From assembly GCA_026225945.1 (NCBI GenBank), contig JAMJFZ010000107.1, positions 49,763,001 to 49,827,000 on the forward strand: a DNA stretch of 64,000 nt, written 5' to 3'. Position 1 is the stretch's first letter, and every line of letters starts with the position of its first letter. Positions 50,090 to 61,789 of the stretch are shown here, in pieces. The notes under the pieces were generated by a model that had not been told where the DNA came from, made no database searches, and was given only the letters and a program-made list of their open reading frames with translations. The stretch comes from Cricetomys ansorgei. Lineage: Eukaryota; Chordata; Mammalia; Rodentia; Nesomyidae. The translations under genes were made by a program, and so were the position numbers.

Positions 50090-50600
50090 TATAAAACACA
50101 TGTACATGAAACACACATATCTAATGCATAAAAGCTAACTTCCACTTATATGAGGAAACATATCGTATTTGTCTTTTGTGCTGTGGGTTACCTCACTTAG
50201 AATAATTGTGTCTAATTCCATCATAAATTTCATAAATTAATTTTTCTGAACAGCGGAATGATAATCCATTGTGTAAATATATTATATTTTCATTATCCAT
50301 TTGTCAGTTAACAGACATCTAAGCTGTTTCTAATTCCTGGCTATTATTAATACAGTGTCAATGAATATGAATGAACAAGTTTCTCTGTAATAGATGTAAG
50401 ATCTGTTGCATATATTCTCAAGGGTAGTATAAATGGACCTTGTAGTAGACGTATTTTCAGCTTTTGATGAACCTCCACACTGATTTCCATAGTAGCTGTG
50501 TTAGTTGGCACTCCTACCGTCAGTGAGTACATACATGTTCTCCTGTCTCCAAAGACTCACCAGCATATGCTGTCATTCGTTTTATTAAGTTTGGCCATTC
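50090..50600 (-). mobile_element. LINE-1 3'-end fragment, antisense, left part
   Basis: The blocks 'ggttacctcacttagaataa', 'cattatccatttgtcagtta', 'cctccacactgatttccata' and 'agtagctgtgttagttggca' are the reverse strand of the conserved 3' part of LINE-1. It breaks at 'ttggccattc' (50600) and resumes at about 50894. Confidence 0.7.
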
Positions 50601-50893
50601 TTTTTCACATTTTGAGATTATAATTGCAACATTTCCCCCTTCCTTTTTCCTCACTTCTCAGTCTCCCATGTATGCCCCTGACTCTTCTACAAATTCATGG
50701 TCTCTTTTTCTTTCATCGTTATTGTTGTTGTTGTTGGAGGCGGTGGTGGTGGTGGTGGAGGCAGCACTGGTAGTGTGTGTGTGTGTGTGTGTGTGTATTG
50801 GTTGAGTGTGTGTATACATATATATCCCTAACTACTTGAATACAAACATGACCTGAACAGGGTTAACACCAATTAATATGAATGGGGTAGTCA
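50601..50893 (-). mobile_element. LINE-1/HAL1-like piece nested inside the antisense LINE-1
   Basis: 'ataattgcaacatttccccc' and 'caaattcatggtctcttttt' give the HAL1/Lx signature seen elsewhere in the window. It is flanked by 'ccattc' on the left and 'tcattc' on the right, possibly a decayed target-site duplication. GTT/GGT (50721-50759) and TG (50773-50797) microsatellites sit within it. Confidence 0.5.
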
Positions 50894-51062
50894 GGGTCAT
50901 TCTGACTGGGGTAAGATGACATGTCAAAGTAGTTTCAATTTTCATTTCCCAGATGGCTAACATTGAACACTTTGGTTTTCAACCATTTTTGTTTAATCCC
51001 TTAAGGACTTATTGTTTAGCCTATACCCCTTTTTATAATTGAGTTATTTTTTTTTGATATCC
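50894..51062 (-). mobile_element. LINE-1 3'-end fragment, antisense, right part
   Basis: 'tcattctgactggggtaaga', 'aattttcatttcccagatgg' and 'ggacttattgtttagcctat' continue exactly where the left part broke off. Confidence 0.65.
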
Positions 51063-51425
51063 AGATAGCTATTAAGGGACCAGAGTGGAGAGGAGATCTT
51101 CCCAGGAAGGAGATATAGAATATAATGCTATGGAGTGATAAAGTGCAAATTAGAGCAGGAAGATTAAAGAAGTGTTAGGGGAGCTGGATAGAAGATGAAA
51201 TATGGGAAATTATAGCAAACCCTAAAGATCTCTCAAATACCCTGTTTTATCTTATAATTTTATTTAGTTATGTTTTGTTATCTCTTAGAAGCACGTTCTT
51301 TTCTAATGAGAGACAAAAGGAGTGGATCCAGATGGAAGAGGAGGTGGCGAGGAACGGGGAGGAGAAGAGGGAGGAGAAAGTCTAACTGGGACATACTGTG
51401 TGAAAAAAGATCTATTTCCCCCTTC
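51063..51425 (+). mobile_element. Lx LINE-1 3'-UTR-like fragment, sense
   Basis: Purine-rich sequence with 'aatgagagacaaaaggagtg', 'gatccagatggaagagga' and 'actgggacatactgtgtgaa' has the character of the 3' UTR end of Lx-type LINE-1. The Arg-rich open frame at 51270-51476 is translated from this purine-rich DNA and is not a gene. Confidence 0.45.
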
Positions 51426-51454
51426 CCTTTTTTGATTGATATTTTAGTTTTATT

Positions 51455-51545
51455 TTGGTTTGGTTTTTTGAGATAAGTTTTCTCTTTTGTAACTCTGGCT
51501 ATACTGGAACTTGCTCTGTGGACTGAGCTGGCCTCAAAATTCTAA
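51455..51545 (-). repeat. B1 SINE fragment, antisense
   Basis: 'taactctggctatactggaa', 'cttgctctgtggactgagct' and 'ggcctcaaaattc' are the first half of an antisense B1. The rest is missing. Confidence 0.75.
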
Positions 51546-52400
51546 TGTGGAAGTGGTATATTAAGTTATTGGGGAGATTTGTAGAGAGATTTTCATCAAT
51601 TTTCAAAAAATAGAGTTAAGCTCAGTGAAGGTAGTCATTCTGTTTTATTCATTTAAATGTCCCAGCCATATAAAATCATGTTATATATAATGAATAATAA
51701 GGATTTCTTGGATAAATGGATGCATAATTCATCAATAGTCAACTTTGTTTTAGATCATAAAGTGATATGTTACTTTTCTGATACAGATATTTGAAAAACT
51801 CCACAGAAGCTGCCTGAGGCAATGGTATTTCCCTTCAATGAACTATTACTATGTGCTAAACTAGTTCTATATAAGTATCTAATTGGACATATGTAACTTA
51901 AACAAACAAACAAGAACCCTCAGGGAAACAGCTTGTGCCTTCTTGCCTCAGCCATTATTCCATTCACAGAGCATTCCCATCTGGGGAAGGTGAACAAGGC
52001 ACTAACAAATTAAACACACAGGTTTTTTTACTTATAATACACATAGCAAATTCTTCCTATTAGAACTAGGAGAAATAGCAGACACATGGTTTTGTAAATC
52101 TGACTGCTGTAGACTTTGTCATTTTGGACACAAGTAAACAATGAAAAGATAAACTTGTAAATACATGATAAAAGTAAACTGTCCATGTGACTAGCACTTC
52201 AACAAAAGAAATTTAGATAGAAAGTTTACTAGTTGAGTCAACCAGTACTCACAGTGATCAGAGGAGGGAGTTTTGAAGAAACGTCATTTAATAATAAAGT
52301 CTGAAATTTGCTTAGGTGAAATTCCCCACTAGGGGTGGAATGGAAATGTATCAGCAAGCTTCTATGCCACAAAAAAGGGGATGTAGTCGCTTCTATACAT
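51546..52400. other. Intron, no recognised feature
   Basis: Unique AT-rich DNA. Confidence 0.55.
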
Positions 52401-52436
52401 ATTAACCATATGATGTGCTTGCATCACATGGTTAAT
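52401..52436. repeat. Inverted repeat, 15-bp arms with 6-base loop
   Basis: 'attaaccatatgatg' and 'catcacatggttaat' pair at 14 of 15 positions around the loop 'tgcttg'. It lies about 200 bases upstream of the exon at 52638. A function in splicing is possible but unsupported. Confidence 0.9.
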
Positions 52437-52637
52437 GCCTGGTTATAAACCTAAAAGCATTCCTTTCAACAGGAAAACTATTTTGAGAGGCCATCTTTGT
52501 ACTCAGTTCAATCAAATGTTAAAACAATTGCTTGCTATTCATAAAGAAAACTGAGATAGCATGAACACCATCGTTTCATGGGTTCTGACTACATCTCTGC
52601 TTTTGCTCGATTTGTTTGTTTTGTACATATTTTCTAG

Positions 52638-52725
52638 GACAGTCCACTGGTCTTACAGTCTGACCGGAATGTAACAGTGAACGCAAGAAACCATATGGGG
52701 CAGCTCACTGGACAGCTGACAGTCG
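52638..52725 (+). CDS. Sgcz: Zeta-sarcoglycan, next internal coding exon (88 bp)
   Basis: This exon continues the same reading frame as 2010-2111. It starts with Asp-Ser-Pro-Leu-Val-Leu-Gln-Ser-Asp-Arg in phase 0 and ends after Gln-Leu-Thr-Val plus one base (29 codons and one nucleotide), so the next exon must start in phase 1. The piece belongs to the extracellular part of zeta-sarcoglycan. It contains an Asn-Val-Thr N-glycosylation sequon (codons 52668-52676), at the position where delta-sarcoglycan also has Asn-Val-Thr-Val-Asn. Asn-His-Met-Gly-Gln-Leu-Thr is characteristic of zeta. The acceptor 'tacatattttctag' ends at 52637 after a T-rich tract, and the strong donor 'gtgagtgt' starts at 52726. 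No damage is visible. The following exons are outside the window. It is probably the fourth coding exon. Confidence 0.95.
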
Positions 52726-53249
52726 GTGAGTGTTTGGAGGTAAAGTTTGCTCATTCTGTCTTACTTCATTTTATATTCTGTGATCAAGTTGAAGAACGTG
52801 AAGCTGTGTTCCTTCTCTAATATATAGGCAGATCTCTCATTGTAGCCCATGGGACTTGCTCATGATCTGATGTGGTCCAGGGTTGCTTATGATTTCTGCA
52901 ACTGAGTAGTTATTAGTCAGTATTTTGAAATGGGAATGAGTTACATCTGCTATGCTAGTCATTACTTCTAAATTTCAAAATGTACCGTTTGCCTCTGAAA
53001 TATTTTCATAGTATATAAAAATAGATTTAAAAGCACATGAGGTGGTATGTTAACATGATGTCTATGTATCCTTTGATTTAGGAGAATAGATTTCTGATAA
53101 TAGTTGCCTTCATATCTATAAAGATAATTGCATAATTTTTGACTATAGTAAATATTAGTACTTTCAGTTTATGATAAAGCTTACTGTTGGGATTATCTAT
53201 GTATGAAGGACTAACATTCGAAAGATAACTCAAAGAAAAAATACTAGTA

Positions 53250-53462
53250 CTTTTTGTTTAGCTTTTTGGTGTTCTGAAATAGGGTGTCATGTATAGCATA
53301 CTGGCTCAGATTTGCTATGTAGTTGAGGATGATCTTGAATTTCTTCTTGACCCTATCTCCCAGATGCTCTGTTCCCACTGTATGCAGTGCTGGGAATTAA
53401 AACTAAAAAGCCCTGTATTCTAGGCAAACACTCTACCAACTGAGACCATCCTTAGCCCTATT
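53250..53462 (-). repeat. B4-type composite SINE, antisense
   Basis: A B1-like part ('tgaaatagggtgtcatgtat', 'gatgatcttgaatttcttct', 'agtgctgggaattaaaac') is followed by an ID-like tRNA-derived part ('ttctaggcaaacactctacc', 'aactgagaccatccttagcc'). This order is that of an antisense B4. It is old. Confidence 0.7.
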
Positions 53463-54817
53463 TTATTTTACTTGTTTTATCAAATAAATTTCAATTTAGT
53501 TATTGAAATTTTATCAACATATCATATGTACTTATTTCACTCAGTTTTTATAAGGAAATTGACAAATTAAAAAGTCAGTTGTAACTATGTAAATTATACA
53601 TATTTGATATGCATGTAGTGTTAAAATATTTTGATACGTGTATGTGGTCTGTGATAAAATTACTTGACACTGTCATTGTATGGCTCATTTTTAAGTCCCA
53701 ATTATCTCCATTTTTATCATTATCTGTATCATCATAATATATGTGATATATTACATCACACAGTAGGAGAAAATCAATTTACTTGAGAAATGAATCAGCC
53801 TTACTTTAGTTAGTGATAGTTTTCCTGTAAACAGATGTTTTCAATATTTCTAATTGAATTTCAGAATATAATAGTTACTGAAAATGTAACATTTATAAAT
53901 AACAATGTTAATTGTGCCCACAACCTTTGTAGAAATGTAAGATATATTTGAAAAATTACATGCTTTAATGAAAGTAAAAGGGTTAGTTTTCAGTAGATAT
54001 CTATTAGTTGTCATAGCTACATGTTTTGTGATACATTAAAATATATTACTTATTGAAAGGAAGCTTAAAGCAAATTAACTAATGGAATGGAATATTTCTA
54101 TGCATGTGTAAGTGTCCCAGAATTATCAAGCCCTCTGTGTTAATTTCAATGGAAAACTGTGATTGTTTCAGATTGGTGTAAGCTGTCCTGAAGAACCAGG
54201 ACTAAATTGAGGAGGTTTTCTAAATCATAACTTATTCATAGTTAAGAACTCTGAGTAGAATAGAACTTTCTATTGCATTCAGCTCACCAGATCTGAAGTA
54301 GTTCTTAGTGGAATTGTCAGTACACAAAGAACAGTACATAAAGTACATTAAGAACACACAGTCTAAATTACAAAATCCACCATCAAATAGCAGTTACATA
54401 ATTCCTGCCTGTAACATGAAGCGGCTGTTTGATTCCAGAGAGTGAGGACAAATGGTATCTGTATTCCATTGCTTGGTTTTATTCATGAAATATAAAGATT
54501 ATATTTCTTCATTTTAGCCATTCTTAAAAACTTTTAAAATCTAACATTAATATTATTCAAATGAGAGAAAAGAGAAATAGGGAGAAAAAATAGTTTAATT
54601 TTAAATGTAAGACATTAATCAATGAGTTACATAGCCAATTATTTCTGATACTAGAATTACATTTAACTTAAAAAAAAACATTAACTAAAAATTAGTGAAA
54701 ATTGGGTACATTCGTGTTGACTCCCATAGCTTCTAATTCCTTTGTATTTGTTAATAAACATAAAACAAAAGAACATCGCACATAGAGTGTTAATAATATA
54801 TCAAAGAATCATGTATA

Positions 54818-54960
54818 TCTGGGTGTGACACCTGGATGGGCCACCATTTTAATCCTAGCACCTGGGAGGCATAACTAGGCAGATATTTATGTAAAGATTT
54901 CCAGGCCAACCAGGACTACATAGTGAGACCTTGTCTAAAATACAAAACTATATATTAGAA
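54818..54960 (+). repeat. Diverged B1 SINE
   Basis: 'ttttaatcctagcacctggg', 'agatttccaggccaaccagg' and 'actacatagtgagaccttgt', with an A-rich tail, show the B1 order on the + strand. Confidence 0.75.
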
Positions 54961-56745
54961 GTCAAAGTGCATCTGGCTATCTATCATTCGAGTGGACTTA
55001 AGAAAACTTATCTCTTGGCAATAATAATACTCTTTTCTAAAATAGGCATGCCACTTTGAATATCACTAGAAAAAATGGAAGTAGGTTCAGTGTTTTTAAT
55101 GGGAGGCAATAATTATATGTTAAATGTATCATTATTTTGATGGTAGTGATTGTAAATATGATGACTTTTGTTGCAATGCACTACTATTCTGTGAAAAATT
55201 CCATGATGATTCTCTATCACATTATCTTCTAAGAGTAATTAAGGTAAATGTGGCACATCGTTACTGATACCGTGTCCATGTGAACATCACAGATAATGTA
55301 CACACAAAGTTTGAAAATTTGAATATTGGAAACATAAATTCCCTTCCCATAGAAGTTAAAGGTGAATATATTCTCACAATATATTCAGTCGAGTTGCATT
55401 TTAAAAATGATTTTTGGTGACAAGGGTAACTTTTTAAATCTTTTTCTCCTATTTCTTCCCCGTTCAGTTTTTGTTTTCAGCTATGGCACTGATTGTATGA
55501 TATTAGGTGAGATACCGTTCATTAATATTAAAATATATTACCTCCAAATCAGCATATAATAATGGACTAGAATTTCAGTTATTCTGAAAAACTAATATTA
55601 CCTAAGAGTATATCTATTTCTAATGAAAAATGTAAGTGAATTCCTATAGATTTTAAAATACTTTTCCTGATTTTTACTTATATAATATATTGAAAAATAA
55701 AATTTATTAGTATCTATTTTTCCATTCTTTTCTCCAATTTTTATTAAGTGCTATCATCCAAACAAATGTGTTTGCCTTGAGTCCTGTACTTACTTTTCAT
55801 TATAAACCAACTTTCCTTTTTATCCCATGTAAAGAGACCGGTGACTTCATGCAGAGATGTGACATGTGTGGTATATGAATTGTAGCACTGTTTTTCTGCC
55901 TTTGAAATTGAAACCAAATTATTCCCCTTCCAATAAATGCATAGAAAATATTATATATGTATATTTTAATGTATACATATATACATACATTTTAAATATA
56001 CTCAATTTAAATCCTTTTACACATTTGGTACAAAACTTAATTTGACAAATATTTTTGTGACTTTATAAAGATCCAGATTTTAGGAGAGGCTACTTAATAT
56101 CAGAGTTTGCCCACCAATTCTAAGATTCTGATTTTTCATGACCATCCTACTTTAGGGAAGATAAACGGACTTAAGCTTCTTCCTCCAAATTTCTCTTCTT
56201 AGCATAAAGCTGAAAGAAGGGAATTAGAAGGTTGTTTAGAAAGTTAAAGAAAGCACAACACCCCAAGAAGTCAGATTCCTCAAAGAAAAAGCAAGAACGT
56301 TCTTAAATAAGTCTCGTATTCACTTTGCAGATCAACATTTTTTATTTTTTTGATCTATAATTACTATGTTTGTTAGAAGAACACACATTTTTATATAGGA
56401 AGAATTTTTATGTGTAGTTTTAGGTGTGATTGTATATCTTGGTGGCCTGATGATATGTTTCATAGATTTCCTTCAAGATATGTAGATTCAGCTGTGGACC
56501 ATCTTTGTGAAGAACATTTATAATTCCTAGGAAATCATTAAAATATGATATACAGACTAAAAGTCAATTCTTTATGGCCATGTAAATAAAATACAGTCTT
56601 GTAGTTTTGATTTAAAATTTGTTATTGATGCTTCCTATATATGCAAAATTTAATAAATCAAGAGCTGATGAATTTGAAAGAGAGCAAGTAGTATAAAGGA
56701 GGGCTTAGGGAGAGAAAAGGGAAGAAATACATGACATAATTATTT

Positions 56746-56826
56746 TATAACCTCGAACTCACAGAGATCTGCCTGCCTCTACCTCCCAGTGCTGACTTAA
56801 AGTCTTGCACCACCACCACTCAGCTA
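56746..56826 (-). repeat. B1 SINE fragment, antisense
   Basis: 'cgaactcacagagatctgcc', 'tgcctctacctcccagtgct' and 'cttgcaccaccaccactcag' are the second half of an antisense B1. Confidence 0.85.
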
Positions 56827-59464
56827 ATGTGTGCTTAAAACCATAATTCTGTGTTTCAAATAGCATCTTACATTTTATTATTAGTTCTTTTATTTAATTT
56901 TCAATCACTTGGGAAATTATTCTGAATGAGTTAGCTTCTGATCACTGTTAGTGCTATTGTCAAGAATTATTTAGTCATGTTCTCTATTATTAATTTCAAA
57001 TTAATAAAACGCAGTGGCATAAAAAAGTTGTATAAAATACCTAGTGTTAGTAAATCTCTTCATTTTCAGTTATTATCTGTAATTATTTTGTGATTATGAT
57101 CATGAACATATTAGTAGGCCTTATTCTATGGCAATAAGAAAAAGCTTATAGCATATTTAAAATGTAATATTTATATTTAGTTGTTTCTTTGTCTATCTCT
57201 GTCTCTCTCTCTGTCTCTATCTTTCTGTTTCTCTTTCCTTTCTTTCTGTCTTTCTTCCAGTACATACTTACAGGCTTAAAAACCATAGAGTATGAATGCT
57301 GTGGCAGTCAGCTTCTGTAGCAGAGTTGACTCTGGTCAGTTTAGAGGACTGGAGGTACTTGCCTTATTTGTCCAGAAACACTTAAGAGGAGACCAAAGCC
57401 AGAACCTGGAATAGACGTTCTTACCAGGTATAGAGGGTCAAGATATAGCTTCAGTGAAAATTATTAAGATGTGTGTGGATATTTAGACTTTTCACTAATC
57501 ATAAAGTTACAAGTAAATTCGTGTGCTTTGTCAGGATGTTATAGAGACTAATTTCAATGATGTTCTTAAGTATTAGTTTTAAAGGAAATATAGTTTAAGA
57601 ATTAGTTGCATTTAGCCAGATAAATTCTCTCCATGTGACTCCAGATGCTGGAGGCCCCTTTCCTGGCAGCCACACACATAATACGAGTGTATGTATCACC
57701 TTCTTCAGCAGATGTGGAGAATTAAAATGAATTTCACACAAACATTTTAGAAAGTTCTCTGGAACACAGTATGTGTTGCATATATGCCAGTGATTTTCAA
57801 CACGTTTATGCATAAATCTGTACACTTGTTCAAGCCTCTGTGTTTTCCTTACAGACAAAATAACTGTTTTCTAAATTGTTTCTATGGCTCTTCTCTACTA
57901 TCATACAAGTAAAAACTTAATTTTTACCTTGAATAGGGGAATTGTTTGATGAAGTTTCTGATAGCCTCCATTCTTCAGTATTTAGTAGTCCTGACAAATT
58001 GACATCATCTTTATCATGCATCATAAGTTCTTATTTTCATACATGAAAAAATTTTAAATTAGGAAAGTCAAGAACAGGTAACTAAGTCATCATCTTCAGC
58101 ATCCTATTTTTCTTTAGTTCTTGGCACTTAAAAACAATTTTAATTGGAATTTAATCTACAGAATAATTCAACAAGTCCAATTAAGTTTTTGTGTGTCACT
58201 AGTAAACATCAGCATGTTTTGTTCCTAGATGAATGGAGAAAAATGTAGATGAGAGCTTTATAATAAATATTTAAAGACTTGTAAAGTGACATGTAATCTT
58301 GTGTTAAAGCAATTACCATGAACACCTGGGAATAACTTAATTGACTGCAGATGGTGTAGGACAGAAAAAAAGTAGAAGGTTACATATTAATCTCTCATAG
58401 TAAATTTACGTTCTTTGTCATTGACTTATTTTGCATATAACTGAGGCATATTGCAATGGTCTTGGAAAACTTAATAGGAATGAATATTTTCTATTAAGTA
58501 AACTATGGAAATCTTAGAGAATAGACCAAAAACAGAAAATAAATCCACTCAGGTTAATACTTCCAGTTAATTTTAAGTGATTAATGGGTTGTTGATTTTG
58601 ATCATTATTAATAGTTTAATTAGCTCATTAATATTAGTTAAGTTTATATAAATTGGTTTAAAATTAATTAATCATTCTGGAAAAGTTGTAAGTGGAAACA
58701 GATGCCTATTATATTCAAGAGCAACATGGTAGGCTTATAAATTAGGATATGTAATTAAGTAAATCAGAGGAAAGACACTGACATTCAAGTTTTTAAAAGT
58801 TTTAAAAGAGAATCCTGAATCATTACAAGAACACTCACAAATTCTTATTTCTAATTGTAATATTATTTTAAACCAGAACGTACAGGCCATCCCAAGTATT
58901 TGTAAAATTATCACCTTTAAAAAATAATAAGAGCACAGAATCAGGGAATGTCATATATTCTTTCTTCTGTCAATGTTAGACACATACAATTCAGAGGGTC
59001 ACTTTTCAAGCTGTGCCTACTGTCTTTCCAACTACTCAGGGAACTTGTCTAAGATCTATCACTGCAAATCTGTCAGCCTAGCTCTGCTAAGTAGTGTTCG
59101 GTATCACCTTGCTAAAGATCATTCCAGAAGGAAATGACCTCTAATTCACAAGGTCAACAGTGAACAATCTGAGAAAATAGTCTATCCATATATGTCAATG
59201 GATGCTCATGCTGTCACTGACAGAAATTAGTCTGAAATTACCCTCTTTCCAGACAGAATATATCTTTCAACATATATAGTCTATGGTAATCTGTCATTCT
59301 TAAATGAGTGAATTGACTATTTTAGAATAAAGGCAAAGGGATCAAGTGATAAATTGTGCTTCTTTTAAGAAATCATCAGACAAGTGGTGCATTGCACCAA
59401 ATTACCAGTATCTATGAATGCCATAACCTTTATACATAGGTAAAAGAAAATAGTAAAGCTACAA

Positions 59465-59590
59465 TGCAGTATAATACTAGAACACTTGTTTAACATGTAT
59501 ATTGCCCTAGGCTTAACTCTGGTAGCAACGAGAGAGAGAGAAACAGAAAGAGAGAGAGAGAGATGTGAAAGAAAAAGAAAGAAATTTGAA
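59465..59590 (+). repeat. ID/B4-like SINE remnant with GA-rich tail
   Basis: 'gaacacttgtttaacatgta' and 'taggcttaactctggtagca' resemble the tRNA-derived head of ID/B4 SINEs. A (GA)n tract follows at 59529-59562. Confidence 0.45.
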
Positions 59591-59912
59591 TAACTATAAT
59601 CTAACTGATTGTTACTAAATTTATAATGTTGAAGAAATCACCGGCTAAACAAATAACCATTTTCTTAACTCTGTGATAATAGCATATGCTTATTGAAAAA
59701 ATGATTGTATCTCACCATCTTAATTTAAAATTTAAGGAGGTTTTCTCTGAAATGCATGTTAAAAATAAAGCTTTGAAAGGAAGAAAACTAGATAAAGATA
59801 AACAAATTGCAAAATGGTAGTTTTGTGCTTCCTATTTTAGATTTTAAACTCGGTCTAATTAGTACATGGCAACTGGAATTGATAAGTCTAAAGCTTATCC
59901 ACTAGACCAATC

Positions 59913-59935
59913 TTTTTTTTTTTTTTTTTTTTTTT
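59913..59935. repeat. Poly(T) tract of 23 bases
   Basis: An uninterrupted T run with no clear retroelement body beside it. Confidence 0.95.
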
Positions 59936-60574
59936 AATGAGTCTCCCTTTGTGGACCTAGGATTTCAAGTGCATTTGTGTTCTACACATAATTCAGTAAT
60001 TCAATATACAGTTTTGTGTGTTTTCCTTAATAAAAACTTGTCTGGAAATTCAGTTAATGAAGATAAATATTCACAGATTACGGTTATAGGAAATTTTGGT
60101 TATTCAAAAACACATGGAAGAAAGATGCTAAATAAAGTCCCAGAGAATATCCCAAAGATTGTTTCCTTCTGGATCACTAGACAGCAATGCTAACTGCCAA
60201 TCATAGGGAAGAAGGGGATAGTCTTTGGGAAGTGAGTGCAATTATGTTAGTGTAGATCTATTAAATATGGTCGCTGTTCTCTAGTGCTTTGTTTTGGATT
60301 GTGTTCTATCTTAAAGATTTTTTTTTAAGTTTTGTTTGTGTGAATGTATCCCATAAGAGTGCATCCTTGAAGAAACCTGAAGAAGGCACAGATGCACCTG
60401 CAGCCATTTTAATGAAACAAAACACAATTAGTGATCATTCTGATCAGTCATTTTGGTCCCAAGTGGTCAGATACTTTTTTTCTACATGGTCTCTTTGCAA
60501 TAATGCCCTGAGATTGGTCAACATATGAGTTCTACACAGTCTGCTTCTCCAGTCCCCAACTCTGTGCCTGCCTG

Positions 60575-60760
60575 GTCTTCATCACAATTGCTATAATAAA
60601 ATATCCAATTCTGGGTAGCTTCATAAACAACAAAGGTTAATTTAGGTCGTGGTTCTAGAGTTTCAAGATCAGAGTGACAGTATCAGTCTGCTACTGTGGA
60701 GGGCCTCATAATAGATGCATCACATTGCAGGACTAATTATATTTCTTAGATAGCATAACA
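60575..60760. repeat. Possible ancient MER-type repeat
   Basis: 'cacaattgctataataaaat', 'gggtagcttcataaacaaca' and 'ggttctagagtttcaagatc' resemble a widespread old mammalian repeat beginning with a 'gctataacaaaata'-like motif and followed by a 'gtggcttaaacaac'-like motif. The family cannot be named with confidence. Confidence 0.35.
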
Positions 60761-61665
60761 CTCATTTGATACAAATTTATTGTCAATGTAGGTTCTTATA
60801 GCTTTAATTTAAATATAATGAAAATATAATTTTTGAAGGGGATTTTAGGTTAATTTAACATAATCTTTAGTTAAGATTGATTTAAAATTACTTTGAAACA
60901 GTTATCAGCTCACAATTCCTTCACTAAAGCTTGTTTTTGGTATCCATCCCTCCAGTCTATCACGTTTAGCATCATCTTTCCATGTTTGTGTGGATAATCC
61001 CAAATAAAGCCTTCATACTTTTCCTCTTTATTATTCAAGTGCATAAATTAACAAATCAGCTGTTTATTGGACGCGTCTCAGAGCCGCCGTGTTGATTTCA
61101 AACTCAGTGTGAATCTGCATCCATGTGCTTTAAGACCTTTCCAGCAGCTTATTCTTGATTCAGGTTCTCGTGTTCTAAGATGGTAGTGCTAAGGTTCCAT
61201 TTAGTGTAGGTACTGTTTGTTGGAGAAATTTAGGAGTTTTTAATTAATGGAACTAATCAGCTTCCTTTCAAAACATCTTCTTTTCTTTCTGTTTCTCACT
61301 CATGGTCAACTGACATTTAGGACAGCCTGAGTAATTTGAAGGCAACTAACTCTAAATAGTTTGGCAATTTTGTGTGCCTTTTGAAATATCTCAAAATAGA
61401 AAATGTATACCAGATTCAACTTATGAAGTTACTTTGATAATAAATGGAATGAAATAAATATTGTTAATGGGTAGCTACTGAAAATTAAATGCATTCTATT
61501 GGAAAAGATTAGGATGCTTAAAGCAGCCTTAAAACAAACCATATTTAAAATGAAAGGAAATGATACACAAGGACTCAATTGCTGTCGAAAGTGGTCAGCC
61601 GTAAGATCATATTCATACAGGTAGCATTGCATGAACCAAAAAGGTTATATTTATGTATTAAGGAA

Positions 61666-61666
<1 letters not shown>

Positions 61667-61745
<79 letters not shown>

Positions 61746-61789
61746 TGTGTGTGTGTGTGTGTATGTACACATATACATATATATATATA
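61667..61789. repeat. Compound (TC)n(TA)n(TG)n microsatellite
   Basis: CT units run to about 61702, about twenty TA units to 61742, then TG units and an imperfect TA end. The two overlapping Ser/Leu/Ile/Tyr-rich frames over it are artefacts of the repeat. Confidence 0.97.

Larger units (their letters stand above)
2112..52637 (+). other. Sgcz: Complete Sgcz intron (about 50.5 kb as assembled)
   Basis: The intron runs from donor 'gtatgtga' at 2112 to acceptor 'tacatattttctag' ending at 52637. It separates two exons that join in phase 0. Sgcz is known as a very large gene with long introns, so this size is expected. Content is SINEs, LINE-1 pieces, DNA-transposon copies and microsatellites in an AT-rich background. 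About 3.7 kb of it (roughly 35749-39448) looks like an assembly duplication, so the true intron is probably near 46.8 kb. Confidence 0.85.

Noticed and set aside
2112..52637. The intronic microRNA known to reside in the SGCZ gene (miR-383)
   Set aside because: I looked for its mature sequence on both strands by eye and did not see it. It may lie in another intron outside this window. A direct string search would settle this.
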